Below are positions 8,609 to 16,624 of a stretch of 20,273 nt of DNA, piece by piece. The stretch comes from Treponema sp. (GTDB lineage: Bacteria > Spirochaetota > Spirochaetia > Treponematales > Treponemataceae). The stretch is taken from NCBI GenBank assembly GCA_016297805.1, contig JAEDFX010000035.1, positions 1 through 20,273 on the forward strand, read 5' to 3'. The notes below the pieces were generated by a model. The model was not told where the DNA came from, ran no database searches, and saw only the letters and a program-made list of their open reading frames with translations. Every line of letters begins with the position of its first letter. Within the stretch, counting starts at the first letter, position 1. Both the position numbers and the translations under genes were made by a program.

Positions 8609-9706
8609 TTAGTTCATTCCGTACTCTTCAAGAGCATCTTTATAAAGCCGCACTTTCTGGCCATCAAAAACAAAATTCTGACCATCAGTAACAATCCAAC
8701 TATCTGCATAATCCGAAGAAACAATGAAGTTCATTCCGTCACTTGGAGTCTGTTCCGGCATTACAAACTTTACTGTTTCAGTTTTATCATCGTATATATA
8801 GAAACTTCCATCCATTTTTTTAGATTTGATTGGAAGGGTATAAACGTTTTCATGAGTTTTATAGGCAACCTGTACTTTTACATACATACCAGGACGGAAT
8901 CTTTCACCAGGCTCATCAAGATGGCAAACAACTTCAAAATTCTTGCTTTGCGGTGAAACATATGGGGCAATATTTTCAATTGTTGCCGAAGTAACAGCAT
9001 CATCATACATATTTTTTTCTGCTGGGCGAGTTACTGTTACAACAAGATTTTCTCTTTCCATTGTAAAAAGATCAAAATATTTTTCTGGAACCTTAAGTCG
9101 AACAACCTGATTTGTTAGGTCTGCAATAACTGCAAGTGGAGAACCTGTACTTGCCATTCCTCCAACAGCCTGGTCTGCAATTAATATAGTACCAGAAACA
9201 GACGCTTTAACCTCTGTATAATTCATCTGGAGTTTTGCAAGATCGTACTGAGCTGTAGAGGCATCATACTGGGCTCTTGCATTGTCATAATTCTGATGGG
9301 TTGTAGCTCCTGATTTATAAAGACTTGCTACACGATCATAAGTGCTTTTTGCGGCGAAATAAGCAGCCTGTGCCTGAAGAACCTGCTGGCGAAATGGTTC
9401 ATCATCAATTTTTGCAAGGAGAGTATCTTTTTCAACAAAATCCCCTGCCCTAGCCGGATATTCCATAATTGTTCCAGATACAAGAGGAACCACAGGAATC
9501 ATTGCTTTAGCTTCAACATAACCACTAATAACTACCGACTCTACTAGATTCTGCAGCACAGGTTTTTGTATTACTACAGTAGGAAGAGTATCCTCTTTTT
9601 CTGCTGTAGATTTTTTCCCTGTAACTAAAAAGATAAGGCCAACAAAAACAATAGCAACAATTACGAAAACTACTACTTTTGGAAAATGCTTTTCTTTCTT
9701 ATTCAT
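8609..9706 (-). CDS. Periplasmic adaptor (membrane fusion protein) of the RND pump
   Basis: Adaptor linking the RND permease to the TolC-like channel. The 365 residues comprise an N-terminal membrane anchor (about 10-30, no lipobox Cys), a first half-lipoyl segment (about 66-101, PLVSGTIMEYPARAGDFVEKDTLLAKID), a helical hairpin (about 103-163, Ala/Gln-rich with coiled-coil spacing), a second half-lipoyl segment (about 164-195, ASVSGTILIADQAVGGMASTG) and beta-barrel and membrane-proximal domains containing RFRPGMYVKVQVAY. This is the HlyD/AcrA order. It is the first gene of the four-gene efflux operon. The ATG has no clear Shine-Dalgarno. An exact short palindrome sits 16 bp upstream and could be an operator. 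Confidence 0.93.
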   Translation of the reverse strand: MNKKEKHFPKVVVFVIVAIVFVGLIFLVTGKKSTAEKEDTLPTVVIQKPVLQNLVESVVISGYVEAKAMIPVVPLVSGTIMEYPARAGDFVEKDTLLAKIDDEPFRQQVLQAQAAYFAAKSTYDRVASLYKSGATTHQNYDNARAQYDASTAQYDLAKLQMNYTEVKASVSGTILIADQAVGGMASTGSPLAVIADLTNQVVRLKVPEKYFDLFTMERENLVVTVTRPAEKNMYDDAVTSATIENIAPYVSPQSKNFEVVCHLDEPGERFRPGMYVKVQVAYKTHENVYTLPIKSKKMDGSFYIYDDKTETVKFVMPEQTPSDGMNFIVSSDYADSWIVTDGQNFVFDGQKVRLYKDALEEYGMN

Positions 9707-9721
9707 AGTATTTTAAATCTA

Positions 9722-9735
9722 ACAATAAATATTGT
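9722..9735. promoter_or_regulatory. Short palindrome upstream of the efflux operon, possible operator
   Basis: ACAATAAATATTGT is a perfect inverted repeat with 6-bp arms and a 2-bp centre, 16 bp before the adaptor ATG, inside the 99-bp gap that separates this operon from the MATE gene. A repressor site controlling pump expression is plausible from position. No regulator gene is adjacent, and AT-rich palindromes of this size also arise by chance. Confidence 0.3.
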
Positions 9736-9805
9736 AATTAACAATAGAATTTAATCTTAAAAAATTTTTTTTATATAAACTGCGTTATATTCTCATTTCC
9801 CCTAG

Positions 9806-11155
9806 CTATAAACTTGCCAGAAGATTTTTTTTCAATACAACAAGAGCAATAATACTCATTAAAATTTCTGCACAACAGGCAGTAAAGGCAAGTCCGAACA
9901 GACCAAATACATTGCTAAAAAGCAGGATAAAAGGAATTTCGAATACAGCTTTTCTGAAAATGGAGAAGACAAAAGCATAACGCCCCATTCCAAAAGCCTG
10001 GGAAATACCAACAACTACAAAATCCACACACATGAACGGCAAGCTCAGTCCAAAACCCTTTAAAAACTTTGAACCAATCTGAACTACATCATCATTATCC
10101 ATAAACAGTCTCACTATCTGTTTTGATGCACCAAAATAAATAGCAAGAACTACCATTAAGGCAGCAAGTGTGATTTCAAAAATCTTTTTGATTGATTCTT
10201 TTACTCTGGCAGTATTTTTACTTGAAAAATTATAACCAATAAGAGGCATAACTCCCTGACTGAAACCAAAAATAATCTGAATTGGCAGCTGATTAACTTT
10301 GTTTACAATTCCGATTGAAGCAACAGCAAGAGTTCCAAAACCAGCAGCAAGATTGTTGAAAATTGTCATTGATACAACATTCAAATTATTCTGAATTACT
10401 CCTGGAAAACCTACAACAAAAATATTTTTGAGAATTTCAGGATTAAAGCTGATATTTCTTGGATTTACACTTACATAAGTTTTTCCATGAATAATAATCA
10501 GGAGAACAATAAAGTACAGAAGTGCGAAACAATTGGAAATAAATGTTGCAAGCCCTGCTCCTGCAGCCCCTAGATTCAAACCAAATGGTAAAATAAAGAA
10601 TGGATCAAGGATTATGTTTAAGAGACAACCGCTGATAGCCCCGATACTTGCCTGCATTGCCCGTCCTTCGGAACGTATAATAAAACTAAACAGGATATTC
10701 ATAATACCAGGAACAGATCCCATTCCTACAGTCCAAAAAAGATATCGACTAGTTACTGAATAAGTTTCTTCGCTGGTTCCCAAAAGATGAAGAATTGGTG
10801 AAGAAAAAATCAAAGTTGCCAAAGAAAGTAAAACTGCAAAGAACAGACCAAAATATATACCTGTAGCTGAGGCTTTTTTTACATTGTCATATTCCTTTAA
10901 GCCTAATTTTCTGCTCATAAGACTGGAAGCACCAATTCCAAAAAGATTTGTAATCGCATAGAACAAAGTCATTGCAGGTGCAACCAATGTAACTGCGGCA
11001 TTTTCAACAGGATTATTTAATTTACCAACAAAAAAGGTATCAGAAAGGTTGTATATAATTGATACAACCGAACTGATAATCATAGGAATCGTTAAAGTGA
11101 ATATTGCCTTAGTAACCGGCATTCGTTCAAAAAGTTCTTCTTTAGATACTGCCAT
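9806..11155 (-). CDS. MATE-family multidrug/metabolite exporter
   Basis: Cation-coupled exporter of the MATE family, 449 residues from ATG at 11155, full length for the family and carrying twelve hydrophobic segments in two halves. Family-typical text includes KAIFTLTIPMIISSVVSIIY and NLSDTFFVGKL in helix 1-2, the GIGASSLMSRKLG stretch, SEGRAMQASIGAISGCLLNIILDP in the middle and FGFSQGVMPLIGYNF in the second half. A TTG at 11161 is in frame, but the ATG is the likelier start; neither has a good Shine-Dalgarno. It is the last gene of the TatD-NifX-MFS-MATE cluster, 22 nt after the MFS stop. The substrate is unknown. Confidence 0.93.
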   Translation of the reverse strand: MAVSKEELFERMPVTKAIFTLTIPMIISSVVSIIYNLSDTFFVGKLNNPVENAAVTLVAPAMTLFYAITNLFGIGASSLMSRKLGLKEYDNVKKASATGIYFGLFFAVLLSLATLIFSSPILHLLGTSEETYSVTSRYLFWTVGMGSVPGIMNILFSFIIRSEGRAMQASIGAISGCLLNIILDPFFILPFGLNLGAAGAGLATFISNCFALLYFIVLLIIIHGKTYVSVNPRNISFNPEILKNIFVVGFPGVIQNNLNVVSMTIFNNLAAGFGTLAVASIGIVNKVNQLPIQIIFGFSQGVMPLIGYNFSSKNTARVKESIKKIFEITLAALMVVLAIYFGASKQIVRLFMDNDDVVQIGSKFLKGFGLSLPFMCVDFVVVGISQAFGMGRYAFVFSIFRKAVFEIPFILLFSNVFGLFGLAFTACCAEILMSIIALVVLKKNLLASL

Positions 11156-11177
11156 AGACAAATTATCACGATTCGAA

Positions 11178-12392
11178 TTACAAATTACAAGAGTTTTCCT
11201 TATTACTTTTTGTTATAGTTTTAAGAATCAATAGGAATACAACCAGAACTATAGGGAAAATACCACCATATAGAAGTCCATACTGTAAATTATCTCCGGC
11301 TTTCTGAGAAATCATTCCTACAGAACTTGGTCCAATTGAACCACCTAAATCACCAGCCATAGCAAGAAGTGCAAACATTGCCGTTCCACCAGTTGGAATC
11401 TTTTTAGAAGAAATACTTAAAGTTCCTGGCCACATAATTCCAACCGAGAAGCCACACATAATACATCCAATAAGAGCCACAATAGGTTTATGTGAAAGTG
11501 AAGCCATGATATAGCAGATTAAACAAAGAACGCCTGAACCTATCATAAACTTCATTAAATCAACCTTTTCACCAAATTTGCCATAGAAAACTCTACTGAT
11601 TCCCATTACCATTGCAAACATTAATGGACCTGCCAAATCACAGATGGTTTTTGAAAAGCCCAATCCTGATTCAACAAAGGCAGAAGCCCACTGTGCCATG
11701 GAAATTTCTGAAGCTCCAGAGCATACCATTAGCACTACTGCAATCCAGAAAATTGGAGTTTTAAACAGCTGCAAAATAGTCATTCCTTTACCTTCATCCA
11801 CCAAATATTCAATTGGACAGGTTGCAAAATTGTATATGTTGTACAAAGGAATAATTGCCCAGAAGCAGGCAACATAATGCCAGTTATCAATTCCAAAAAT
11901 TGTAAAAAGAGCAGTAGAAATTAAAGTTACACCAACCCATCCCCAGCAGTAGAAGCTGTGCAGAAGACTCATTGTTGCTTCTTTATTTTCAAAAGGACAA
12001 GCCTCAACAATTGGTGAACAAAGAACTTCTATTAAGCCGCTACCAATTGCATACAAAATAACACTAATCATAATTCCAGCATAAGCAGAAGGAAGTACTT
12101 CAGGCAGAAAAGCGAGAGAAATAAGACCAACGGCAGAGAATGCTTCGGAAGCTACAATACTTACTCTATAACCAATTTTATCAACAAACTTGGCACAAAA
12201 AATATCAACCAGCAACTGAGTAAAAAAGAAGGCTGTAGGAATTAATGCAATCATTCCAAGAGGAATTTGATAATCATTATGTAGCTTCAAAAAAAGAAGC
12301 GGAGCAAAATTTGCTGCAATTGCCTGAGTGATAAAGCCTAAGTAACAGGCTCTGAGAGTTTTTTTATAGTTAGGTTTCTGAGTTATGTTCAT
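11178..12392 (-). CDS. MFS permease resembling the FucP/FHS sugar group
   Basis: Major facilitator superfamily transporter, 404 residues with about twelve hydrophobic segments and a central cytoplasmic loop near residues 195-210. The stretch SLLHSFYCWGWVGVTL in helix 4-5 and GGSIGPSSVGMISQKAGD late in the protein recall the fucose:H+ symporter (FHS) group, so a sugar or related small solute is the best guess, not a demonstrated substrate. It starts 9 nt after the NifX-like stop and is followed by the MATE gene after 22 nt, which indicates co-transcription. The N terminus MNITQKPNYKKTLRACYLGF is positively charged, as expected for a cytoplasmic end. Confidence 0.87.
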   Translation of the reverse strand: MNITQKPNYKKTLRACYLGFITQAIAANFAPLLFLKLHNDYQIPLGMIALIPTAFFFTQLLVDIFCAKFVDKIGYRVSIVASEAFSAVGLISLAFLPEVLPSAYAGIMISVILYAIGSGLIEVLCSPIVEACPFENKEATMSLLHSFYCWGWVGVTLISTALFTIFGIDNWHYVACFWAIIPLYNIYNFATCPIEYLVDEGKGMTILQLFKTPIFWIAVVLMVCSGASEISMAQWASAFVESGLGFSKTICDLAGPLMFAMVMGISRVFYGKFGEKVDLMKFMIGSGVLCLICYIMASLSHKPIVALIGCIMCGFSVGIMWPGTLSISSKKIPTGGTAMFALLAMAGDLGGSIGPSSVGMISQKAGDNLQYGLLYGGIFPIVLVVFLLILKTITKSNKENSCNL

Positions 12393-12401
12393 AAGCTTAC
12401 G

Positions 12402-12788
12402 TTATTTTACCAATGTGAATTTAGGTTTCTCATCATGATGATGCTCTCCATGATGATTACATTTTGCTTCAGGATTATCCTTAAGTGTACCATTTAAAAG
12501 AGCTTCAATAGCAGCATCTGGATTTCCAGTAATTCCAGCCAGCTGTTTAATACCTGCATTATTCAATGCATCGATTGCTCCCTGACCTCTGTTTCCAAGA
12601 ATCAAAGTTTCTACACCAAGATTTTTAAGATATGTTGCCAGGTCATGATGTCCAAAACCACCGTTTCCAATAACTTCAGATTTTACTACCTTACCATTTT
12701 CGATTTCGTAAATCTTAAAAGCCTGAGTTTTTCCAAAATGCTGGAAGATTGTATTTGTGGCTGTATCATATGTAGCTGCTATTTTCAT
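12402..12788 (-). CDS. NifX/NifB-type dinitrogenase iron-molybdenum cofactor domain protein
   Basis: Small cytoplasmic protein of the NifX/NifB C-terminal domain family (Nitro_FeMo-Co), 128 residues. Members in nitrogen fixers bind iron-molybdenum cofactor precursors; many non-fixing anaerobes carry stand-alone copies of uncertain role. Visible landmarks are MKIAATYD at the start, FQHFGKTQAFKIYEIENGKVV, and GVETLILGNRGQGAIDALNNAGI. The C terminus carries a His-rich tail (CNHHGEHHHDE, about 109-119) that could bind metal. AGAGGTG lies 3 nt before the ATG. No nif genes are present in the window. It is 10 nt after the TatD-like gene and 9 nt before the MFS gene. Confidence 0.88.
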   Translation of the reverse strand: MKIAATYDTATNTIFQHFGKTQAFKIYEIENGKVVKSEVIGNGGFGHHDLATYLKNLGVETLILGNRGQGAIDALNNAGIKQLAGITGNPDAAIEALLNGTLKDNPEAKCNHHGEHHHDEKPKFTLVK

Positions 12789-12798
12789 TTTTCACCTC

Positions 12799-13689
12799 TT
12801 ATCCAAATAAATTCTGAAGATTTTTATCAACTGCCTCGCTAAGCTTATGCTTTGACATGCCTCGCTTGGATGCAATATATTCATAAATATAACCAATATG
12901 GGTTGGTTCATTTCGCACGCTTTTCAATGGAATTGGTGCGTAATATGGAGAGTCTGATTCTACAATAATTCTATCTTTTGGAACATATGACACTACCGCT
13001 GCCATATCATTAAAGTTTTTCTTTCCACCGTAAGTCACTGTTCCGCAGAAACTGATATACCAGCCTAAATTCAAAAAGAAATCCAGCTCAGATTTACTGT
13101 ATGCAAATCCGTGAACAACTCCTTTATTCCATTTTACAGCTTTAAGAACATCTGCAGTTTCTACAAAACCCCGTCGGGAATGCAAAATAAAAGGCATATC
13201 AAGTTTTTTGGCAAGAGTTAACTGCAAGGCAAACAAATCTTTTTCTTCGCGAACTGTCTGATTGTCAAAATAGTCGTGGGCCCGGCCTTCATATTCAACT
13301 GAATCCCAATCATGGTCAATTCCACAAGGACCAATTGCCACTAAACGAGAAGCAAAATCATCATCTGAATTTTTAAAATCTTTTATTGTATTCTCAAGAA
13401 GCTCAACGGCATCAAATCGATTTTCTACTGATTCATAATCTGGCATTATTCCTGCACTAAAATGAATCATACTTAAAAGTATTCGTTTTTTTTCTTCATC
13501 TTCCTCAGGAATCATTTCAATACACTGCCGAAATCTTTTTACTCTTTTCCAGAGGTCATCTGCTTTAATTCCCGAATCTAAACCAAACAAGGGATGATTT
13601 GCAGCCATTCTTAATAGAATCTCAGTTCCTTCTTCCAGACCTGACTCTTCCGTCATCTGATGAAAATTAAATAAAAAATCTGAATACAT
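12799..13689 (-). CDS. TatD-like metal-dependent hydrolase with altered metal site
   Basis: TIM-barrel protein of the TatD family, whose members are DNA exonucleases or deacylases. The 296 residues contain family landmarks in the C-terminal two-thirds: FALQLTLAKKLDMPFILHSR (H170), GVVHGFAYS (H193), IIVESDSPYYAP (D246) and NEPTHIGYIYEYIA. The N-terminal HxH motif is reduced to FNFH (H10 only), the Glu of the usual AIGEIGLD is Pro (AIGPCGID, P121), and the GIHPH region reads GIMPDY. Several metal ligands are therefore missing, so ordinary TatD chemistry is doubtful. An extended -10 promoter lies directly upstream; the mRNA may be nearly leaderless. It is the first gene of a four-gene cluster. 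Confidence 0.8.
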   Translation of the reverse strand: MYSDFLFNFHQMTEESGLEEGTEILLRMAANHPLFGLDSGIKADDLWKRVKRFRQCIEMIPEEDEEKKRILLSMIHFSAGIMPDYESVENRFDAVELLENTIKDFKNSDDDFASRLVAIGPCGIDHDWDSVEYEGRAHDYFDNQTVREEKDLFALQLTLAKKLDMPFILHSRRGFVETADVLKAVKWNKGVVHGFAYSKSELDFFLNLGWYISFCGTVTYGGKKNFNDMAAVVSYVPKDRIIVESDSPYYAPIPLKSVRNEPTHIGYIYEYIASKRGMSKHKLSEAVDKNLQNLFG

Positions 13690-13699
13690 ATATTAGACG

Positions 13700-13708
13700 A
13701 TTATACCA
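13700..13708 (-). promoter_or_regulatory. Extended -10 promoter of the TatD-like cluster
   Basis: The minus strand reads TGGTATAAT, a perfect extended -10 element. Its expected start of transcription near 13693 is about 4 nt before the TatD-like ATG at 13689. No good -35 is visible, as is usual for extended -10 promoters. The call rests on consensus alone. Confidence 0.55.
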
Positions 13709-13841
13709 CAAAGATTTTAGGATTTATACACAATCTATGTAAAAATGAAGTCTATTATCGCCAGGATTTCATTCAAATTCCCTGAAAATCTCTGTAGCTA
13801 ACCAATCAGAAACTGGTGAATCTATTTTTCAGGAGAACACT

Positions 13842-13913
13842 ATGAACTACACAGAATTATTAAGAGATCCAATAAAAACATCAGGCTTTTTTAAACTCCA
13901 CTTTAGAACTTAA
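13842..13913 (+). pseudogene. 23-codon ORF with a good ribosome site, possible gene-start remnant
   Basis: ATG at 13842 is preceded by CAGGAG with proper spacing and opens a frame MNYTELLRDPIKTSGFFK ending in TAA at 13913. Its last 33 bases run antisense into the 3' end of the DUF368 gene. A Shine-Dalgarno this good is uncommon in this window, which suggests either a genuine short peptide or the surviving 5' end of a gene whose remainder was deleted. I do not recognise the peptide. Confidence 0.3.
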
Positions 13914-14768
13914 ATATGCCATCAGGAATCCAACTACAAAACAGAGAACAGAGAAGATTCCAAGCTTTACACTTTCCAGAACTGCAAAACCTGGGAATAC
14001 ATTAATAATTGAACCAAAAAGCAATCCAAGAATTACAGAATATGACTGATTTGGAGCTTTCTTCAAGAACCATGAAATTAATTTTGCACCACAAAGCAGA
14101 CCTAAAAGCACCCCTACCCCATTTGGCAGCAAAAGAAGAACTGCATGAACAAAAGTTTCAGGATGGAACATAGCAGGAATACTTGTAATGATGATTGGAT
14201 AAACTCCAAGAATCAGCATAAGCAAAGAACCTGAAATTCCTGGTACAATCATTGCAATCGCCCCTAAAATTCCAGCTATGAAAATTCTGAATGTAAGACG
14301 AACTGAAAGAGCTGGAAGAATAAAGTTCATATCTGAAGATTTATCTATAACCTTATCGTAATAAGCAAAAATCAGAAGCAAAGCAAAGCCCACTAAAGCA
14401 CAGATACAAATAGAAGCAATTCTACCTGCTCCAAGCTTTGTATCTTTTTCGTGTGTTACAGCATATCCAAAAATCATTGGAATACTTCCAACAATTAATC
14501 CTGTAAACAAATAATTAATCTGTACTGGGAAATTCTCATATAAGACAGTGAACAACTTACTGAAAATTACAATTCCACTTAACATTCCTATTAATAGAGG
14601 AAAAACGAATTTTCTATTTCCCCAAATTTTCTTTACATTAAAAGTGATGGCATTAACAAATTCATCATAAATATTGAATACAACTGCAAGAGTTCCTCCA
14701 GATACACCAGGGATGATATTTGCCATTCCAATTACAATTCCATAAATCAATAAAACAATTAAATTCAT
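13881..14768 (-). CDS. DUF368 membrane protein (undecaprenyl-phosphate translocase family)
   Basis: Polytopic inner-membrane protein of the DUF368 family, 295 residues. DUF368 members such as PopT have been described as translocases that return undecaprenyl phosphate, the lipid carrier for cell-wall and surface polysaccharides, to the cytoplasmic face. The family's internal duplication is visible: GMANIIPGVSGGTLAVV at about 14-30 and GAIAMIVPGISGSLLMLILG at about 169-188, each with a PGxSG core in a re-entrant-like hydrophobic segment. Eight or more hydrophobic stretches cover the length. It is divergent from trxB with a 57-bp shared upstream region and has no Shine-Dalgarno. A candidate promoter places the transcription start on the ATG itself. 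Confidence 0.9.
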   Translation of the reverse strand: MNLIVLLIYGIVIGMANIIPGVSGGTLAVVFNIYDEFVNAITFNVKKIWGNRKFVFPLLIGMLSGIVIFSKLFTVLYENFPVQINYLFTGLIVGSIPMIFGYAVTHEKDTKLGAGRIASICICALVGFALLLIFAYYDKVIDKSSDMNFILPALSVRLTFRIFIAGILGAIAMIVPGISGSLLMLILGVYPIIITSIPAMFHPETFVHAVLLLLPNGVGVLLGLLCGAKLISWFLKKAPNQSYSVILGLLFGSIINVFPGFAVLESVKLGIFSVLCFVVGFLMAYLSSKVEFKKA

Positions 14769-14774
14769 ATTTAT

Positions 14775-14803
14775 AATCTAATATATTCTTGAAAAATCTT
14801 CAA
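14775..14803 (-). promoter_or_regulatory. Candidate promoter of the DUF368 gene
   Basis: On the minus strand TTGAAG (14803-14798) and TAGATT (14780-14775) are 17 bp apart. The predicted start of transcription falls at about 14768, the A of the ATG, so the mRNA would be leaderless. The match is moderate, and the region is shared with the opposing trxB promoter. Confidence 0.4.
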
Positions 14804-14818
14804 ATGTTCTATTATAGT
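14789..14818 (+). promoter_or_regulatory. Candidate promoter of trxB
   Basis: TTGAAA (14789-14794) is followed after 18 bp by TATAGT (14813-14818). The alternative -10 TATTAT starts at 14810. The predicted start of transcription is about 14822-14826, next to the trxB ATG at 14826, and there is no Shine-Dalgarno, so a leaderless or near-leaderless transcript is likely. Confidence 0.45.
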
Positions 14819-14825
14819 TAATCTT

Positions 14826-15743
14826 ATGGAACAATCAGATATTTTAATTATTGGTGCTGGTGTAGCCGGCCTTGCGGCAGGTCTTTATGCAGCCCGTTCT
14901 GGAATGAAAGTTTATATTCTCGATGAAGCAGGAGCTGGTGGTCAGATTTTGCAGATTGATAATCTTGAAAACTATCCAGGAATATTTCCTGCTGTAAATG
15001 GTGCAGATTTAACTGATACTATGAAAAATCAGGCTGAAGCTTTCGGTGTAAAAATCATTCAAACATCTGTTTCTTCCATAGATAAGAAAGGTAATCTTTA
15101 TTCTGTAAAAACCGGTTCTGAAGAATACTCTGCTCCAGCTGTTATTATTGCTTCAGGTGCAGAACATTCAAAATTAAATGTTCCCGGGGAAAGTGAGTTC
15201 GCCGGCAGAGGTGTTTCTTATTGTGCTGTATGCGATGGACCTTTCTTCCGAAATAAAAATGTATGCGTTGTTGGCGGAGGTGACAGTGCCTGTACAGAAG
15301 CTCTTTATCTGGCTGATATTGCAGCTCATGTTGATTTGATTCATCGCCGAAATCAGTTGAGAACTCAAAAAACAAATGCTGACAGAATCTTTGCAAATGA
15401 GAAAATTTCCGTTCATTTTGATTCTACAATAAAACAGATTAATGGAAGTATAAAAGTTGAATCAGTTACCCTCAACAATGTAAAAACTGGTGAAGAAACA
15501 GAATTAAAAACTAACGGAGTTTTCATTTTTGTGGGAATGGTTCCCCGCACTACCCTTTTGGAAATTCTTCCTAAAGATGCATCAGGCTATATAGTAACAA
15601 ATGAAAAAATGGAAACTGCAATTCCAGGTCTATTTGTTGCCGGTGATGTACGTTCAAAACCCTTACGCCAGATTGTTACAGCTACAAGTGACGGTGCCAT
15701 AGCAGGATTTTTTGCCGCAGAATACGTAAAATCTATAATTTAA
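14826..15743 (+). CDS. trxB: Thioredoxin reductase
   Basis: Flavoenzyme passing electrons from NADPH to thioredoxin in the cytoplasm. The 305 residues have the usual low-molecular-weight TrxR length and order: N-terminal FAD dinucleotide fold (GAGVAG, 10-15), LENYPGI, the redox-active CAVC (C133 and C136) followed by DG, the NADPH fold GGGDSA (150-155) with HRR (173-175), and the C-terminal FAD motif GLFVAGDVRSKPLRQ. All catalytic and nucleotide-binding positions appear intact. It stands alone on the plus strand, divergent from the DUF368 gene; no thioredoxin gene is adjacent. The ATG follows directly on a candidate promoter, so translation may be leaderless. A MATE remnant begins a few bases after the stop. 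Confidence 0.96.
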   Translation: MEQSDILIIGAGVAGLAAGLYAARSGMKVYILDEAGAGGQILQIDNLENYPGIFPAVNGADLTDTMKNQAEAFGVKIIQTSVSSIDKKGNLYSVKTGSEEYSAPAVIIASGAEHSKLNVPGESEFAGRGVSYCAVCDGPFFRNKNVCVVGGGDSACTEALYLADIAAHVDLIHRRNQLRTQKTNADRIFANEKISVHFDSTIKQINGSIKVESVTLNNVKTGEETELKTNGVFIFVGMVPRTTLLEILPKDASGYIVTNEKMETAIPGLFVAGDVRSKPLRQIVTATSDGAIAGFFAAEYVKSII

Positions 15744-15746
15744 TAA

Positions 15747-15950
15747 ACAATTCACATTTTGGGTACCGAGAAAATCGGAAAATTACTGGTAAAATTTGCA
15801 ATTCCTGGAATTATTTCCATGGTTGTAAACTCTCTCTATAATATAATTGACCAGATTTTTATTGGGCAGGGAGTTGGTTATTTAGGCAACGGTGCTACTT
15901 CTGTAGTTTTCCCTATGTCCACTTTTGCTATGGCTTTTGCTCTTATAGTT
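15747..15950 (+). pseudogene. MATE exporter gene fragment, truncated at both ends
   Basis: The frame reads LGTEKIGKLLVKFAIPGIIS, then MVVNSLYNIIDQIFIGQGVG, the first one to two helices of a MATE exporter, about 60 of the usual 440 or more residues. The normal N-terminal Met region is missing: upstream in frame there is only a TAA at 15744-15746, just after the trxB stop, and the only possible start is a TTG at 15759 without a ribosome site. MATE similarity stops around 15945, where the sequence becomes the antisense of the neighbouring GHKL gene. It differs from the intact MATE gene at 9806, so it derives from another paralogue. It marks a deletion or rearrangement joint. Confidence 0.8.
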
Positions 15951-16611
15951 CGGCATATGAATCCAAAGGAATTTCTATTGTAGCAACAGTTTCATTACTA
16001 TTTATGTCGTACTTCAAATGAGTTTCGTCTAACCCCAATTCTTTCAACATAAGCACAATAATAATAAGTCCAAGTCCTGAACCTTCTGTCTGGTCAACAC
16101 ATGTAAGAGCAGCTTCCATACTATCATACTGTTTTGCCATTGCTATTTTTTCTTGAATTCTCTGATATTCAAAAGGTGTAATCTGAGTATTATTTGAAAC
16201 CTTAACTGTAATTACATCATCTCTGGTAAGGAATAAATGTATTTCAAGAAGACTTGTTTCCAACTCAGTCATATAATGAATTTTATTTCCACTAAGTGCA
16301 GCCTTAAAATTTTCCATTCCGCTGCTATAGTCTTTTTCATTTGTAATGTTAAGATTTTGTTCTTTGAAGTAAAGGCGTTTTGCATTGGCCTTATTTGCAT
16401 TCGCCAGAAGTTCCAGCGTACAATACGAAAGACAATTAAAAAGATGTGTCTGATCACAGGCAGTCAAGAAAACAACAAGAACCCTCTGAAAGTTCTCCTC
16501 AATTTCTCGAGTCATAACGTTACTATAGAACTCTATCGTTTCTCTAGTCTGAGTAGCTTCTTTTATCTTTGCAATTTCTTCATCGCCAATATGACCAATA
16601 TCGATTCTCAT
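15943..16611 (-). CDS. Small stand-alone GHKL (histidine-kinase-like) ATPase-fold protein
   Basis: A 222-residue cytoplasmic protein with no membrane or sensor domain. Residues about 55-215 look like a GHKL fold: an N-box helix with E67 and N71 (CTLELLANANKANA), a possible G1 strand VKVSNNTQITPFE (137-149), and a clear G2 box EGSGLGLIIIVLMLKELG (176-193). The G1 Asp that contacts adenine in ordinary kinases is Asn here (NNTQ in place of DNGxG) and its glycines are absent, so nucleotide binding may differ. No phospho-acceptor helix is visible, making it more like an anti-sigma or regulatory ATPase than a sensor kinase. Its last codons lie in antisense MATE-remnant DNA, so the natural C terminus may have been replaced. 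A strong promoter lies just upstream. Confidence 0.72.
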   Translation of the reverse strand: MRIDIGHIGDEEIAKIKEATQTRETIEFYSNVMTREIEENFQRVLVVFLTACDQTHLFNCLSYCTLELLANANKANAKRLYFKEQNLNITNEKDYSSGMENFKAALSGNKIHYMTELETSLLEIHLFLTRDDVITVKVSNNTQITPFEYQRIQEKIAMAKQYDSMEAALTCVDQTEGSGLGLIIIVLMLKELGLDETHLKYDINSNETVATIEIPLDSYAEL

Positions 16612-16624
16612 GTAAATTACTCAT

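Noticed and set aside
9750..9780. Terminator after the MATE gene
   Set aside because: The A/T runs there can pair with each other but no G+C-containing stem precedes them on the transcribed strand.
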